From positions 1-64,000 of the forward strand of contig CACHEI010000009.1 in assembly GCA_902578815.1 (NCBI GenBank): a stretch of DNA of 64,000 nucleotides, read 5' to 3'. The DNA is from an uncultured SAR116 cluster alpha proteobacterium (lineage in GTDB: Bacteria; Pseudomonadota; Alphaproteobacteria; Puniceispirillales; Puniceispirillaceae). The stretch's first letter is position 1, and the number at the start of each line of letters is the position of its first letter. Shown piece after piece: positions 18,418-27,504 of the stretch. A model generated the notes under the pieces. It had not been told where the DNA came from, did no database searches, and saw only the letters and a program-made list of their open reading frames with translations. A program made the position numbers and the translations under genes.

Positions 18418-19316
18418 CTGACTGCCTGCCTATTCCGACTCATCGTAATTTGCCGCCAAAGAAGAACGGTGATTAAAACCGCAACTGGCGCTGCATATTC
18501 CAGCGCTGACTCGAAGAAACCGCAATATTTGGTAAATAAACCTATTCCAAAAGCAGATATTATCACAGCCGGTAAGTTACCCAAACCTGCTGCGGTAACG
18601 ATTGCAAAAGAGCCCATTGAATAGGTAATTCCATAAAAAGGCTGGATAACAAAAATTATAGAAACAAGGACCCCTGCTGCCCCGCATAGAGCTGAATTAA
18701 ACGCAAAAGTGAATGCATAAACCCTATCGATGTTAATGCCAAGCACTCGGGCTGCTCTAGGATCTTGAGCGGTAGCCCGAATTGCCTGTCCAGTTCGAGA
18801 TTTTTTCATAAATAACACAACTGCGATTGCAATAATGGCTGCCAGCCCGAGTGCGATTAGCTTTGAGGAAGGTATGGTCACCATGTTGTCAAAAGCATCA
18901 AAAACGGGCAGTTGCATGTCGACTGTCTGAACCTCAGGACCAAAAATTCGGTTAATGACCTGTTGCATAAGCAACGATAATCCGAACGTAGCAAGCAAGG
19001 AAACGAACATGTCTTGATCTAGGATCCTCCTAATAACCAATAAATAAACGAGCCACCCGTAAAAAAACATGCTGACCAGCACGATTGGCAGAATTAACGG
19101 AAGGGGTAATCCTAAACTATTTAACCAGAAGGCCATATAGCCGCCCGCAATAACAAAATCTCCTTGCGCGAGATTTTTGATGTTCATCACGCCCCAGACC
19201 AAGGCAAGTCCATAGGCACTTAGCGCGAATATGGCGCCAACAAATATTCCCTCTAGAATGAGCTGGATATTTATTACTGGAGCCCAGACAAAAAGGAGTT
19301 GTAATTCATCCCACAT
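18414..19316 (-). CDS. livH: Branched-chain-type ABC transporter permease LivH
   Basis: The partner permease of LivM, about 300 aa with eight or so membrane segments. Marks: EGIFVGAIFALSAYGLALVWGVMNIKNLAQGDF near the N-terminus and the coupling loop IRATAQDPRAARVLGINIDRVY. I start it at the ATG at 19316 (MWDELQLL), because the longer frame to 19382 would run through a terminator hairpin at 19360-19380. Confidence 0.92.
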   Translation of the reverse strand: MWDELQLLFVWAPVINIQLILEGIFVGAIFALSAYGLALVWGVMNIKNLAQGDFVIAGGYMAFWLNSLGLPLPLILPIVLVSMFFYGWLVYLLVIRRILDQDMFVSLLATFGLSLLMQQVINRIFGPEVQTVDMQLPVFDAFDNMVTIPSSKLIALGLAAIIAIAVVLFMKKSRTGQAIRATAQDPRAARVLGINIDRVYAFTFAFNSALCGAAGVLVSIIFVIQPFYGITYSMGSFAIVTAAGLGNLPAVIISAFGIGLFTKYCGFFESALEYAAPVAVLITVLLWRQITMSRNRQAVR

Positions 19317-19359
19317 ATCAGCACCTAGCAAAGTTTTTTTTGAGAAAAAATAAAGAAAA

Positions 19360-19380
19360 GGGGAAGCCCAGCGCTTCCCC
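19360..19380 (-). terminator. Hairpin terminator/attenuator between livK and livH
   Basis: An 8-bp perfect stem (GGGGAAGC / GCTTCCCC) with a 5-base loop, followed on the minus strand by TTTTCTTTATTTTTT. It comes 24 bases after the livK stop and 44 bases before the livH start, so it should end most livK transcripts and let some continue into livHMGF. Confidence 0.8.
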
Positions 19381-19403
19381 ATGTGAGGTTGGAAATCATT
19401 AGT

Positions 19404-20630
19404 TCAATAGTTGACTTTCCGAGGGAAAATCATGTCATCAAAACCTTCGATGAGTTTGTAGGAACCGTCAGATTGAATTTGTCTCATAAACATTGGTTTT
19501 GCTATATTATTGCCTTCCGCGGAGAACTTGATATCACCATAAAATGTTTCCATTTCTACAGCTGAAATTGCATCCCTAACAGTGTCTTTGTCGAAACTAT
19601 TTGCAGCCTCAAAAGCCTCTTTCCAGACTAACACTGCTGCTGATGCCTGAGCCGCCTGATACGGCACAGATGTGGGATAAAATTCGCCATATTCGGCTTT
19701 AAATCCTGCGTTCCACTCAGCAGCTGTCCCAAAGTATTTATCCGACTTGGAGATATTCTCTACCCACTGCGTTGGACACATAAAGCCAGTCGCAGTTTTT
19801 GGAAATTTTTCTTGAACCTTGGCAGCCTCGCAGTGTGTCAGTGCAATAATTGGCACGTTAATTTTCATCTCATCGATTTGACGCGCAGCAGTTGCAGCAC
19901 CTTTTGAATGGCCTGAAACAATCAACATATCAGGCTTAAGAGCTTTAACCTTGGTTAATGTTGTAGACATGTCAGAGAGGTCAGCGGGCAGTTGATCATC
20001 AGCAATTACTTGCATTTTGTATTCCGCCAACTTCTCAAGCACTCCAACCCTAATATCTGCGGTAAAAGGATCGCCCTCAAAAGCAACTGCTACTCTAAGC
20101 TTACTTGGGTCGTCTGTACTCGCTGCCGCCATCTCAATCGCCATGGGCAAATACAAATCTGTAGTAGACAAGACAGCGAACAAATATTTATAGCCTTGAG
20201 TAAATAAAGAACGCGCAGCTCCCTCCGCTTCAATCATTGGAACACCAAATTTCTCTGACACCGGAGCAATCGCTTTTGTCATGCCAGAACTGTAGGGTCC
20301 GAGCATAAATTCTACGCCGTCCTGCTGAATAAGCCGCTCAGCAAGTTGTGCAGCACGGGCCGGAGTAGACTCATCGTCGTAATATTTTACGTCCAATTTG
20401 TAGGTTTTGCCACCAACCTTTACACCACCAGCTTCGTTTATCACCTTCACAGCGAAATCGTATCCGCGCTGTGTGTGCAGACCATTTGTTGCATATTTTC
20501 CGGTGAGCGAGATTGATGAACCAAGAATAATGGTATCACCTTCAACTTTTGCCGCGGCTGTGCCGGCAAAGCCGGCCACGCTGACAGCAAGCATCGCGCC
20601 AGCCGCAACTATATAACGCTTAATTTCCAT
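19404..20630 (-). CDS. livK: Liv-type ABC transporter periplasmic amino acid/amide-binding protein
   Basis: The substrate-binding protein of the importer, type I periplasmic-binding fold (Peripla_BP_6), about 408 aa. A signal peptide (IVAAGAMLAVSVAGFAGTAAA) is followed by the mature start KVEGDTIILGSSISLTGKYATNG, typical of LivK-like proteins. Two ATGs lie in tandem after GGAGGAC; I use the second. The ligand is not certain: many members bind branched-chain amino acids, others amides or urea. The azlCD genes downstream favour branched-chain amino acids. Confidence 0.9.
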   Translation of the reverse strand: MEIKRYIVAAGAMLAVSVAGFAGTAAAKVEGDTIILGSSISLTGKYATNGLHTQRGYDFAVKVINEAGGVKVGGKTYKLDVKYYDDESTPARAAQLAERLIQQDGVEFMLGPYSSGMTKAIAPVSEKFGVPMIEAEGAARSLFTQGYKYLFAVLSTTDLYLPMAIEMAAASTDDPSKLRVAVAFEGDPFTADIRVGVLEKLAEYKMQVIADDQLPADLSDMSTTLTKVKALKPDMLIVSGHSKGAATAARQIDEMKINVPIIALTHCEAAKVQEKFPKTATGFMCPTQWVENISKSDKYFGTAAEWNAGFKAEYGEFYPTSVPYQAAQASAAVLVWKEAFEAANSFDKDTVRDAISAVEMETFYGDIKFSAEGNNIAKPMFMRQIQSDGSYKLIEGFDDMIFPRKVNY

Positions 20631-20921
20631 CATGTCCTCCCAGACGTTTTTCGCGCAATCAAAATCACGCGAATAATCAAGTTTAATGTTGGAGTTATTG
20701 TTTGCCTTTTTGGTACTACTTTGTCACCCCCCAAAACGCTATTAATTGTCGCAGACCATTTGTTTGTTGCACATAGCCGCTGAGGCGTGTCTGGTAAGGC
20801 GAAAAAAAACATTAAATAAAATTCCCTTTGGCTGCAAAAAACTTACAAATGAAACATTCAGAGAAAATTTCCCTGACAATCAACCCGCGGTAACCACGAG
20901 TGTCAATGCCAGATCCCAGCC

Positions 20922-22274
20922 ATGTCAGATAAATCCTACCAATCAGTACAAAACAGATTGATCGAAACCGCGCGCCTCATTCTGATCACAATCGCATGGC
21001 TTACAGCGCTCTTCACCGTAATGTTTGGCTCTGCAGTGCGAAGTCTTACAGATGTAGGTGTTTATTGTTTTATGCTGTTTGCCATCTGTACCCTACCACG
21101 ACTGCGGTCCGACAGTTTAATCATTCTTGCGGTGCTGGTAGTGCTAACATTCATGCTGCTGCCGATAAAACCAGGCTTTGAGACATTGTTTGGCGCCGTG
21201 GAACATGTCCTGATTTTTGCTGCTCTGCTACCGACAATGGCCCTAGTTAAGGCAACAGCGATGACCATGCCCTCAGTGCAAAAATCGCAAGCAAATCTCG
21301 GCGCACTGCCCTTAGAGGCATCAGCAAGCGGCTTTCAGGTCACTGGACATTTCTTTGGTGGCATAATCAACACCGGAACCTTCGCCATCCTGTCCGCCGT
21401 CTTGCCACCAAAAAGCCCTGAGCAGTCCCGGCGGGCCGCAGCAGAAGCAGCAATCAGGGGAATGGTGACGTCGGCCGCCTGGTCACCCTTTTTCGTGGGC
21501 TTTGCGGTTGGCCAAAGCTTTGTTGACCCGCATTATGCCTGGATGGCAATTGGCTTTGGTGTAATCACAGCCACTCTGTTCTCGGCAATTTCTTTGCCCG
21601 CAATCAACCGTAATTTCTCGCTGAAGCAACTCCGGCTAGGGCTACTATGTCTCCAACCTGTTGCCCCTCAACTTGCTTTCGTCTTTATCTGTGTGATTGG
21701 TGTTTCGTTGCTGTTCAAACTAACGGCACTGGCTGCGGTTGTTTCGGCAATGCCATGGCTAGTCGGATTGCACATACTGCGCAACCGCGAAAAGGCTAGA
21801 CGCATCCTCAGCCAGACTAGAACGGCTCTGCACACCATCGCCGATGATGTGATCATCATCAGCGCCGCGATGATGGTCGCTTTTCTGGTCAACAGCCACA
21901 ATAACATCAATGAAATAATGCAGGCAGTATATCCGGAGATATTGCCGGGCTGGATCGCGCTGATACTGACACCGCTGCTTGTCACCCTCGCCTCGATTGT
22001 CGGCGTGCACCCGGTGATCACCAGTACGGCATTGCTGACAATTTTCAGTGGAGGTGGCGCAGACGTGCATCCAGCCCTGCTGGTGCAAGCACATCTGATT
22101 GGCTGGGGAACCGGCACAATGAGTTCAGTTGCCTCCCTGTCGGTTATATCCTGTGCTGGGCTGTATAACGTGCCAACACGTAAGCTAGTGTTCGGTCAGA
22201 ATTTAGTAATAGCCTTCATGTACGCCGTCGGTGGTGGACTGTTTCTCAGCTTTCTAAACCTTCTGATTTGGTAG
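20922..22274 (+). CDS. Unidentified polytopic membrane protein, transporter-like
   Basis: 450 aa with about 12 hydrophobic segments separated by short loops. A pair of similar-looking halves can be suspected: GFQVTGHFFGGIINTGTFAILSAVLPP in the first half, and LASIVGVHPVITSTALLTIF in the second, where ion-transporter-type families place re-entrant loops. The layout recalls the SLC13/ArsB-like ion transporter superfamily, but I cannot name the family. It stands alone, divergent from livK, with about 290 bases between the starts. The ATG at 20922 is the first in frame; no strong ribosome site is visible. Confidence 0.7.
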   Translation: MSDKSYQSVQNRLIETARLILITIAWLTALFTVMFGSAVRSLTDVGVYCFMLFAICTLPRLRSDSLIILAVLVVLTFMLLPIKPGFETLFGAVEHVLIFAALLPTMALVKATAMTMPSVQKSQANLGALPLEASASGFQVTGHFFGGIINTGTFAILSAVLPPKSPEQSRRAAAEAAIRGMVTSAAWSPFFVGFAVGQSFVDPHYAWMAIGFGVITATLFSAISLPAINRNFSLKQLRLGLLCLQPVAPQLAFVFICVIGVSLLFKLTALAAVVSAMPWLVGLHILRNREKARRILSQTRTALHTIADDVIIISAAMMVAFLVNSHNNINEIMQAVYPEILPGWIALILTPLLVTLASIVGVHPVITSTALLTIFSGGGADVHPALLVQAHLIGWGTGTMSSVASLSVISCAGLYNVPTRKLVFGQNLVIAFMYAVGGGLFLSFLNLLIW

Positions 22275-22761
22275 TGAAAACAGCTTATCAGGCTACAACG
22301 GATGACGGGGTGGCTGACTTGACCGCTCGTCATTATCCTAACTTTGATCCGGGCCCGGCATATGCAACCGCTTTCCTAGCGATGCGTCATCCTGCTCCAA
22401 CGTTCTTTCGGATCGAACCTAGAAAATCCTCGTTGGATGTTTTACCTCGACTTTCAACCTCCATTTCTGCAGGAAAGCTAGACATCCTCGAATAAATCTA
22501 GAAATAATGATCTGCAGAATGAATATAGGCCTTGATCTTTTGATGTAACATTTCAGTCTTCCGATATCAAAAACCGGAGGGATACCGGACGAGTTTTTGA
22601 AAATCAGAGATCGTCGCACACGGTTACTCGCTCACATTTTTCATTCCAAAAACTTCCAACAAAACTGTCAAGCAATGACAATTAGCCATTAAAGCATCAC
22701 AATTTTGGTATTTGATGATTTGCAACAAGCCTCTGTAAACTTAATGCCTCTAAATAAAGAC
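22275..22761. other. Gap between membrane protein gene and tRNA terminator
   Basis: About 490 bases, AT-rich in the right half. A 75-codon frame (22268-22495) overlaps the upstream stop and a 66-codon minus-strand frame overlaps it. Neither shows family marks, so I call no gene here. Confidence 0.4.
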
Positions 22762-22787
22762 AGCCCCCGACCAATGGGCCGAGGGCT
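22762..22787. terminator. Terminator hairpin downstream of tRNA-Ala
   Basis: An 11-bp stem with two G-U-type pairs on the minus-strand RNA (AGCCCTCGGCC / GGTCGGGGGCT) and loop CATT, followed by GTCTTTATTT on the minus strand and TTTTCT on the plus strand. It can work in both directions. It ends the tRNA transcript. Confidence 0.75.
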
Positions 22788-22816
22788 TGTTTTCTAGGCT
22801 TTACTATGCTGCGGGT

Positions 22817-22892
22817 TGGTGGAGCCAGACGGGATCGAACCGACGACCCCCTGCTTGCAAAGCAGGTGCTCTCCCAGCTGAGCTATGGCCCC
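22817..22892 (-). tRNA. tRNA-Ala (anticodon UGC)
   Basis: A 76-base cloverleaf with encoded CCA. Acceptor arm GGGGCCA/TGGCTCC contains the G3-U70 pair that marks alanine tRNAs. D-arm GCTC...GAGC, anticodon stem CCTGC/GCAGG with loop TTTGCAA (anticodon TGC), and T-loop TTCGATC. It is a single tRNA gene, not next to rRNA genes here. Confidence 0.98.
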
Positions 22893-22943
22893 GTTAACCA
22901 GGTCGCAACGTCGAGCAGAGTCAGCGAGCGACTAATGCACTGT

Positions 22944-22972
22944 GTTATGTGACAATGACGCTTTTTGGTCAA
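22944..22972 (-). promoter_or_regulatory. Predicted promoter of tRNA-Ala
   Basis: On the minus strand TTGACC (22972-22967), a 17-base spacer and CATAAC (22949-22944), about 52 bases before the mature tRNA 5' end. Confidence 0.5.
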
Positions 22973-23013
22973 GCTTTTTTCGCATTGAAATGGCACAAAT
23001 GACAGGTGATTTC

Positions 23014-23471
23014 ATGGACCGGATTGACCGCACGACTCTCAGCGCCCTATAGAAGAATGCCCGCATTTCAAATGTTGATCTGACAATAAGGGCAGGACTA
23101 TCGGAGTCCGCCTGTTTGCGCCTTGTATCACGGTTGGAAAAGTCGGGTATCATTGACGGGTATCACGCTAATCTGAATGCTGCCCGGATGGGAAATGATG
23201 TGCTTGTTCTCATGGAGATTATGCTACGCGGTCAAACAGCTCAAATGATGGCCAAAATTCGAGGCTGGCGCCACAGACACCTAGGGTTCTAGCCTGTTTT
23301 CTGTTTGCTGGTGAGAGTGACTATATCCTGCGCGTTGCCGCGCGGGATGTTGCCAATTTGGGACATGTTCACAGCGGATATCTATCGGCGCTGCCGCGCG
23401 TCCTGCGGATGGAAAGCAGATTTATCCTGCGTGAGGTATTCAATAGCTCGCTCACACCAACATTTGATTAG
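23014..23471 (+). pseudogene. Decayed Lrp/AsnC-family transcription regulator
   Basis: Joined reading frames give a full Lrp-type protein. The first begins MDRIDRTTLSAL, hits TAG where Gln is expected, then continues KNARISNVDLTIRAGLSESACLRLVSRLEKSGIIDGY (helix-turn-helix). After about 23275 the frame shifts and resumes with LACFLFAGESDYILRVAARDVANLGHVHSGYLSALPRVLRM, the RAM/ligand-binding part, ending at 23471. One in-frame stop plus one frameshift means no functional protein. The target genes are unknown. Confidence 0.85.
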
Positions 23472-23739
23472 GCATTTTAACAAAAATTGTCGGAAATAGT
23501 GTTTGCGGACCCCAAAACTTAAAGGCCATCGATTTGCTGCAGCTTTTAGGGTATTGAGGCTGTATCATGCGAATTACTGTTGGCAAAGTTCCTGACAATG
23601 TTGATTAACAGATAAGAAAAACACGCGGTATGGTGGGAGTTTCAATCATCTCAGTGCCCACGCGTAATCTTTTCCTGTCAACGGGTAGGATTTGATCGTG
23701 GAGCAATAGCATCGTTAATCATTGACCCCAAGTTGTGAG

Positions 23740-25134
23740 TTAAATTTTTAGAGCTGCACCCATTTCCCGCACCGCGGCGATTTTCCGATGCAACGCCGAC
23801 CAGTCATCCGACGCTGCAATCGGTTCCCAGATAGCCTCCACCTCATCTATCGTCATCGAAAGCGCTGTCTTGCCTGTAAAAAAAGCGTGGTCGGCATTGG
23901 CTGCCGGCTTAAAGCCGGACAGGCAATCGGTAAATCCAGCGACGGCATCGGCTGGATAGTTTCCGCGCCGCTGGATACCCCCCCAGAAATCATGCAGAAG
24001 CTGGTCAAATCCGGCCTGCGAAACGCGTGCCGCACTGAAAAACTGGCGACATAAATCCTGACCACACTTAATATCGCTGGCCGGCACCACCCCGAGACGT
24101 CGGGCTAGACCTTCCGCGAGGGCGGTTTCCATTTTCGGGTAGAAGTCATGCAGCTGCGCCTCAAGCGTCTCTTTGTCACAAAATGCCATGAAACAATCTG
24201 CAAGTCGACACATAGCCCACATACAGGCGTCTGCTTGCCGTCCATAAGCATAGCGGCCCGTCTGGTCAAAGTAGGCAGCTGTAAAACCGGGATCAAAATG
24301 GAACAAAAACCGCCAGGGACCATAATCAAAGCTCTCGCCAGTCACATTGAAATTGTCGGTGTTGAGAACACCATGAACAAAGCCTGCGGCAAGCCACGCT
24401 CCCGCTGTGCGGGCAACAGCGCTGGCAGCCGCCTGGAGCAGTGCCGGCGCCAGAACCTCAAGGTCATCATCCACCTGAAGCTGCTCGGCAAAATAATGAC
24501 GGGCGGTATGACGGATCAGCATTTCTAGCCCCTCAAGGTCATTTAGAAAGCTTAACCTCTGGAAACTTCCAACGCGAATATGACTGTGGGAAAGGCGGAC
24601 AAGCACGGCCGAGCGAGTTGGCGATGGCTCATCATTGCGTTGAAGCGCTTCACCAGTTTCAATCACAGACAAGGTTTTGGACGTATTGACACCGAGCGCC
24701 TCAAGCATCTCGGTTGCCAGAATTTCTCGTACCGCACCTTTGAGCGTCAACCGGCCATCCGCCGTTCGGGAAAAAGGCGTCTGGCCAGAACCCTTTGTCC
24801 CCAGATCAAGAATACGGCCATCACCGCTACGCATCTGAGCAAAGAGAAATCCCCGACCATCTCCAAGCTCTGGATTGTAATGGCCGAATTGGTGACCGTG
24901 ATAGCAGAGAGCCAGCGGAGTTTCGATATTATCAGGCAACGCGATAAATTTACCGAAATGCTCAATCCAGGCCTCATCATCAAGCCCATCAAGACCAACA
25001 CTAGCTGCAACGCGATCATTGCGAAAGCGCAACGAATGATCGGGAAAAGCAGCAGCCTTAACACGCCGGTAGAAACGCTGGTCGAGCATCAGATGGACCG
25101 GTGAGGCCTTATAGGAAACTGATCTGTTCGGCAT
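23740..25134 (-). CDS. selO: SelO-family protein adenylyltransferase (YdiU/UPF0061)
   Basis: A pseudokinase-fold enzyme that transfers AMP from ATP to Ser/Thr/Tyr of proteins, connected with redox stress. About 464 aa from the ATG at 25134 (MPNRSVSYKAS). Conserved blocks are CYHGHQFGHYNPELGDGRG, LDLGTKGSGQTPFSRTADGRLTLKGAVRE (nucleotide site), and FVHGVLNTDNFNVTGESFDYGPWRF (Asn/Asp metal-binding part). The longer frame to 25269 adds 45 Cys-rich residues unlike the family. It is slightly shorter than typical 480-500 aa members. It is divergent from a decayed oxygenase gene. Confidence 0.93.
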   Translation of the reverse strand: MPNRSVSYKASPVHLMLDQRFYRRVKAAAFPDHSLRFRNDRVAASVGLDGLDDEAWIEHFGKFIALPDNIETPLALCYHGHQFGHYNPELGDGRGFLFAQMRSGDGRILDLGTKGSGQTPFSRTADGRLTLKGAVREILATEMLEALGVNTSKTLSVIETGEALQRNDEPSPTRSAVLVRLSHSHIRVGSFQRLSFLNDLEGLEMLIRHTARHYFAEQLQVDDDLEVLAPALLQAAASAVARTAGAWLAAGFVHGVLNTDNFNVTGESFDYGPWRFLFHFDPGFTAAYFDQTGRYAYGRQADACMWAMCRLADCFMAFCDKETLEAQLHDFYPKMETALAEGLARRLGVVPASDIKCGQDLCRQFFSAARVSQAGFDQLLHDFWGGIQRRGNYPADAVAGFTDCLSGFKPAANADHAFFTGKTALSMTIDEVEAIWEPIAASDDWSALHRKIAAVREMGAALKI

Positions 25135-25268
25135 ACAAATTCCTCTGGTGCAAACACAACATCGCAATGCCGCGCATGGGCAAGACAACCCTATCGTGCT
25201 GAAGGAAACAAGTCTTAATATTAGGGGTGCGCAGCAATGACGCTCATCGCGCCAAACGGAGAGAGACA

Positions 25269-26408
25269 ATGCTCAATCTGACGCATGCGCTGGCATCTAT
25301 TGAGAAATCTAGCGGACTGTCAAACGCATGTTATGTTCACGCGGCAATGTTCCAACATGAAAAGAATACCTTGTTTCGTGACAAGTGGACCGCTTTAGGT
25401 TTTGGCAAGGACATCAGCGAGCAAGGTATAGTCAAGCCAATCACATTTTTGGGCATTCCGATGATCATGGCACGCGATTGGGCCCTTGAAATAAATGTGT
25501 TTCAGAATGTGTGCCGCCACCGGGGTATCATTCTTGTCGAGAAGTCACAAAGGCTGCGAGGGTCGATTACCTGCCCTTATCACGCCTGGATTCATGACCT
25601 TAATGGCAATTTGCGCAAGACGCCAAATATCGGTGGACCCAACATTAACACAGTGGACTCCGTCCAACATTGCGAATCTTTACTCATCGGCATGCGTTCG
25701 CATGTTTGGAATGAAATGTTCTTCGTCAGTATTAGTGAGGCTGCACCGGCGTTTGAGCTATATGCAGCGCAGCTAATGACGTGGTGACGAGAATCTGACC
25801 AGCTACTCTATCATGGCGGTACCAATACTTCACTTTTCCTGCGGCTAGAATGTAATTGGAAATTAGTGGTCAAAAACTGCTGCGAGGCGTATCGTCTGCC
25901 CTTCATCCATCCATCGCGTAACACTTATTCACGGCTAGAGGATCATTACAACATTCTAGATATTGCCGGCTTTGCCGGACAGGGAACAACTGTCTATCAA
26001 CCCCAGATTAATTTAGATGGCCGCTGCTTTCCCCGCTTTTCAAACCTCTCAGAAATTTGGGGCAAAGGGGCCGAATATATAGCGCTGTTTGCAAATGTTC
26101 TGCTTGGTGTGCTTAGTGACCATTATTTCAACATTATCCTGACACCCGATGACACCGGCAGAACAAATGAACAGATCGAGATTTACTATGCCGACGAGGC
26201 CGCACCTGGTGAAGATTAGGCTGCTTTGCGCGCCATCAATACCGAAATGTGGAAAACGGTCTTTTCTGAAGATGTTCAGGTCGTTGATAGCTTGCAGAAA
26301 GGACGCAGCGCTCCTGGATATAATGGTGGAAAATTCTCCGCTGTGTTGGATGGGGCAACGCATCTTTTCACAAATGGGTGGCCAAAGGGCTTGGTAAGCG
26401 TGGAGTAA
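25269..26408 (+). pseudogene. Rieske-type ring-hydroxylating oxygenase alpha subunit, interrupted by two stops
   Basis: One continuous reading phase encodes about 379 codons of an aromatic/amine-type Rieske oxygenase, broken by TGA at 25785 and TAG at 26217. The Rieske site is intact (CRHRG...CPYHAW). The catalytic iron region reads NWKLVVKNCCEAYRLPFIHP, where the first His ligand is replaced by Arg. After each stop the sequence continues in the same frame with family-like sequence up to a TAA at 26406. The stops and lost ligand point to a dead gene of fairly recent origin. Relatives oxidise aromatic acids or onium compounds such as carnitine. Confidence 0.85.
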
Positions 26409-26412
26409 AGCC

Positions 26413-27120
26413 TCAGACCTCGTAGATCCTATCGAGTTCGCCGCTGACTACATATTCGACGATGAATTCACCGAGACGCTCAATCTCGTTTAAAAAGCGT
26501 GTTCCTGCAACGGCCTTAACGCCCCCAAATTCATTGTTATGCGTGCGAGCAATCGATAGATCGGAGATCGGCGGGGCCATAATTGCATTCACCTCCTGCA
26601 ACGCTTCAGATAGCTGACCAAAATTACGTTGTGCCGGCGAGGTGCGGTTTGGTACGACAATCACATGAGGCTTTATGGTGTCGAAATCCTCTTTACGCTC
26701 GTCAATTTCTTTAATGAAATCAATAGTTGGTCGTAAATCCGTCCAAGACATCGATGTTGGAACCAGCAATGTGTTGCATAACATCGCCATCTGCCAGATG
26801 TTGCCGAGTTTACCGGCACCTGTGTCGATGATGGTGATAGCCTGATCCTGCGCCAGCATCCGGCGCAAAACTCCATCGAGTGTTGTCATATTCACGCCAT
26901 CATAACGGTCGCCAACAGGCATATGCTTAATATCACCTGATTTACTGAGCGGTGACATCATCTCGAACGAACTACCCTGTGGGTCGGTGTCGAGCAGCAT
27001 AATTGACCGTCGCCGAAAACGTTTTCGCAGATAGTCCGTGAGGTAAACCGCAAGCGTGCTTTTCCCAACACCACCCTTGATGTTGCCTATGAATATTGCC
27101 TTTCCAGCCTCACTCGCCAT
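26413..27120 (-). CDS. ParA-family ATPase, orphan
   Basis: 235 aa with a deviant Walker A motif, GNIKGGVGKST, at about residues 12-22, LLDTDPQGSS (Walker A') and IIDTGAGKLG (Walker B), the pattern of ParA/MinD ATPases. Usually these move or position DNA, plasmids or protein clusters together with a ParB-like partner. No ParB is adjacent. The next gene on the same strand lies about 385 bases upstream. A role in positioning a protein complex is possible but not shown. Confidence 0.88.
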   Translation of the reverse strand: MASEAGKAIFIGNIKGGVGKSTLAVYLTDYLRKRFRRRSIMLLDTDPQGSSFEMMSPLSKSGDIKHMPVGDRYDGVNMTTLDGVLRRMLAQDQAITIIDTGAGKLGNIWQMAMLCNTLLVPTSMSWTDLRPTIDFIKEIDERKEDFDTIKPHVIVVPNRTSPAQRNFGQLSEALQEVNAIMAPPISDLSIARTHNNEFGGVKAVAGTRFLNEIERLGEFIVEYVVSGELDRIYEV

Positions 27121-27504
27121 TCCAAACTACTCCCTCTCAAACGAGACACTAGAAATAGGCTAACCACGATCTTAGGAAATTGATATAGAATATTTACCAC
27201 TTTTGCAAAGAAAACAATTCATCAGCGCTTCATGTTAGATTGCTAATTCAACAAAATGATGCAAAACATGGTTTGGGAATGAACCTTTTATGTGACTAAC
27301 ACGCCATTATCCTGTGATCGCACTTCGAGTAAGAAAGCAGTCTCCCAATCGTAATACACTTTACGGCGGTTAAACACTATTTGCCTTTCTCATGCAGCAA
27401 AATTTGATAAATGCTCTATTGCACTCCGGCTTCACGGCAAACGACTCACCGAATGTCAGCCAGTGATTAAATCGGCCAAAAAGTGTCGTGAAACCAGTCA
27501 GATA
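27121..27504. other. Gap between ParA gene and unknown membrane-anchored protein gene
   Basis: About 385 AT-rich bases with no frame I can support. It presumably holds the ParA promoter. No obvious inverted-repeat cluster (parS-like) was noticed. Confidence 0.4.

Noticed and set aside
22268-22495. 75-codon frame after the membrane protein gene
   Set aside because: Overlaps the upstream stop, lacks a ribosome site and family marks, and a minus-strand frame of similar size overlaps it.
25785-25787. TGA in the Rieske oxygenase read as selenocysteine or as Trp by recoding
   Set aside because: No SECIS-like hairpin was apparent, a second stop (TAG) follows in the same frame, and an iron ligand is lost, so simple decay is the better reading.
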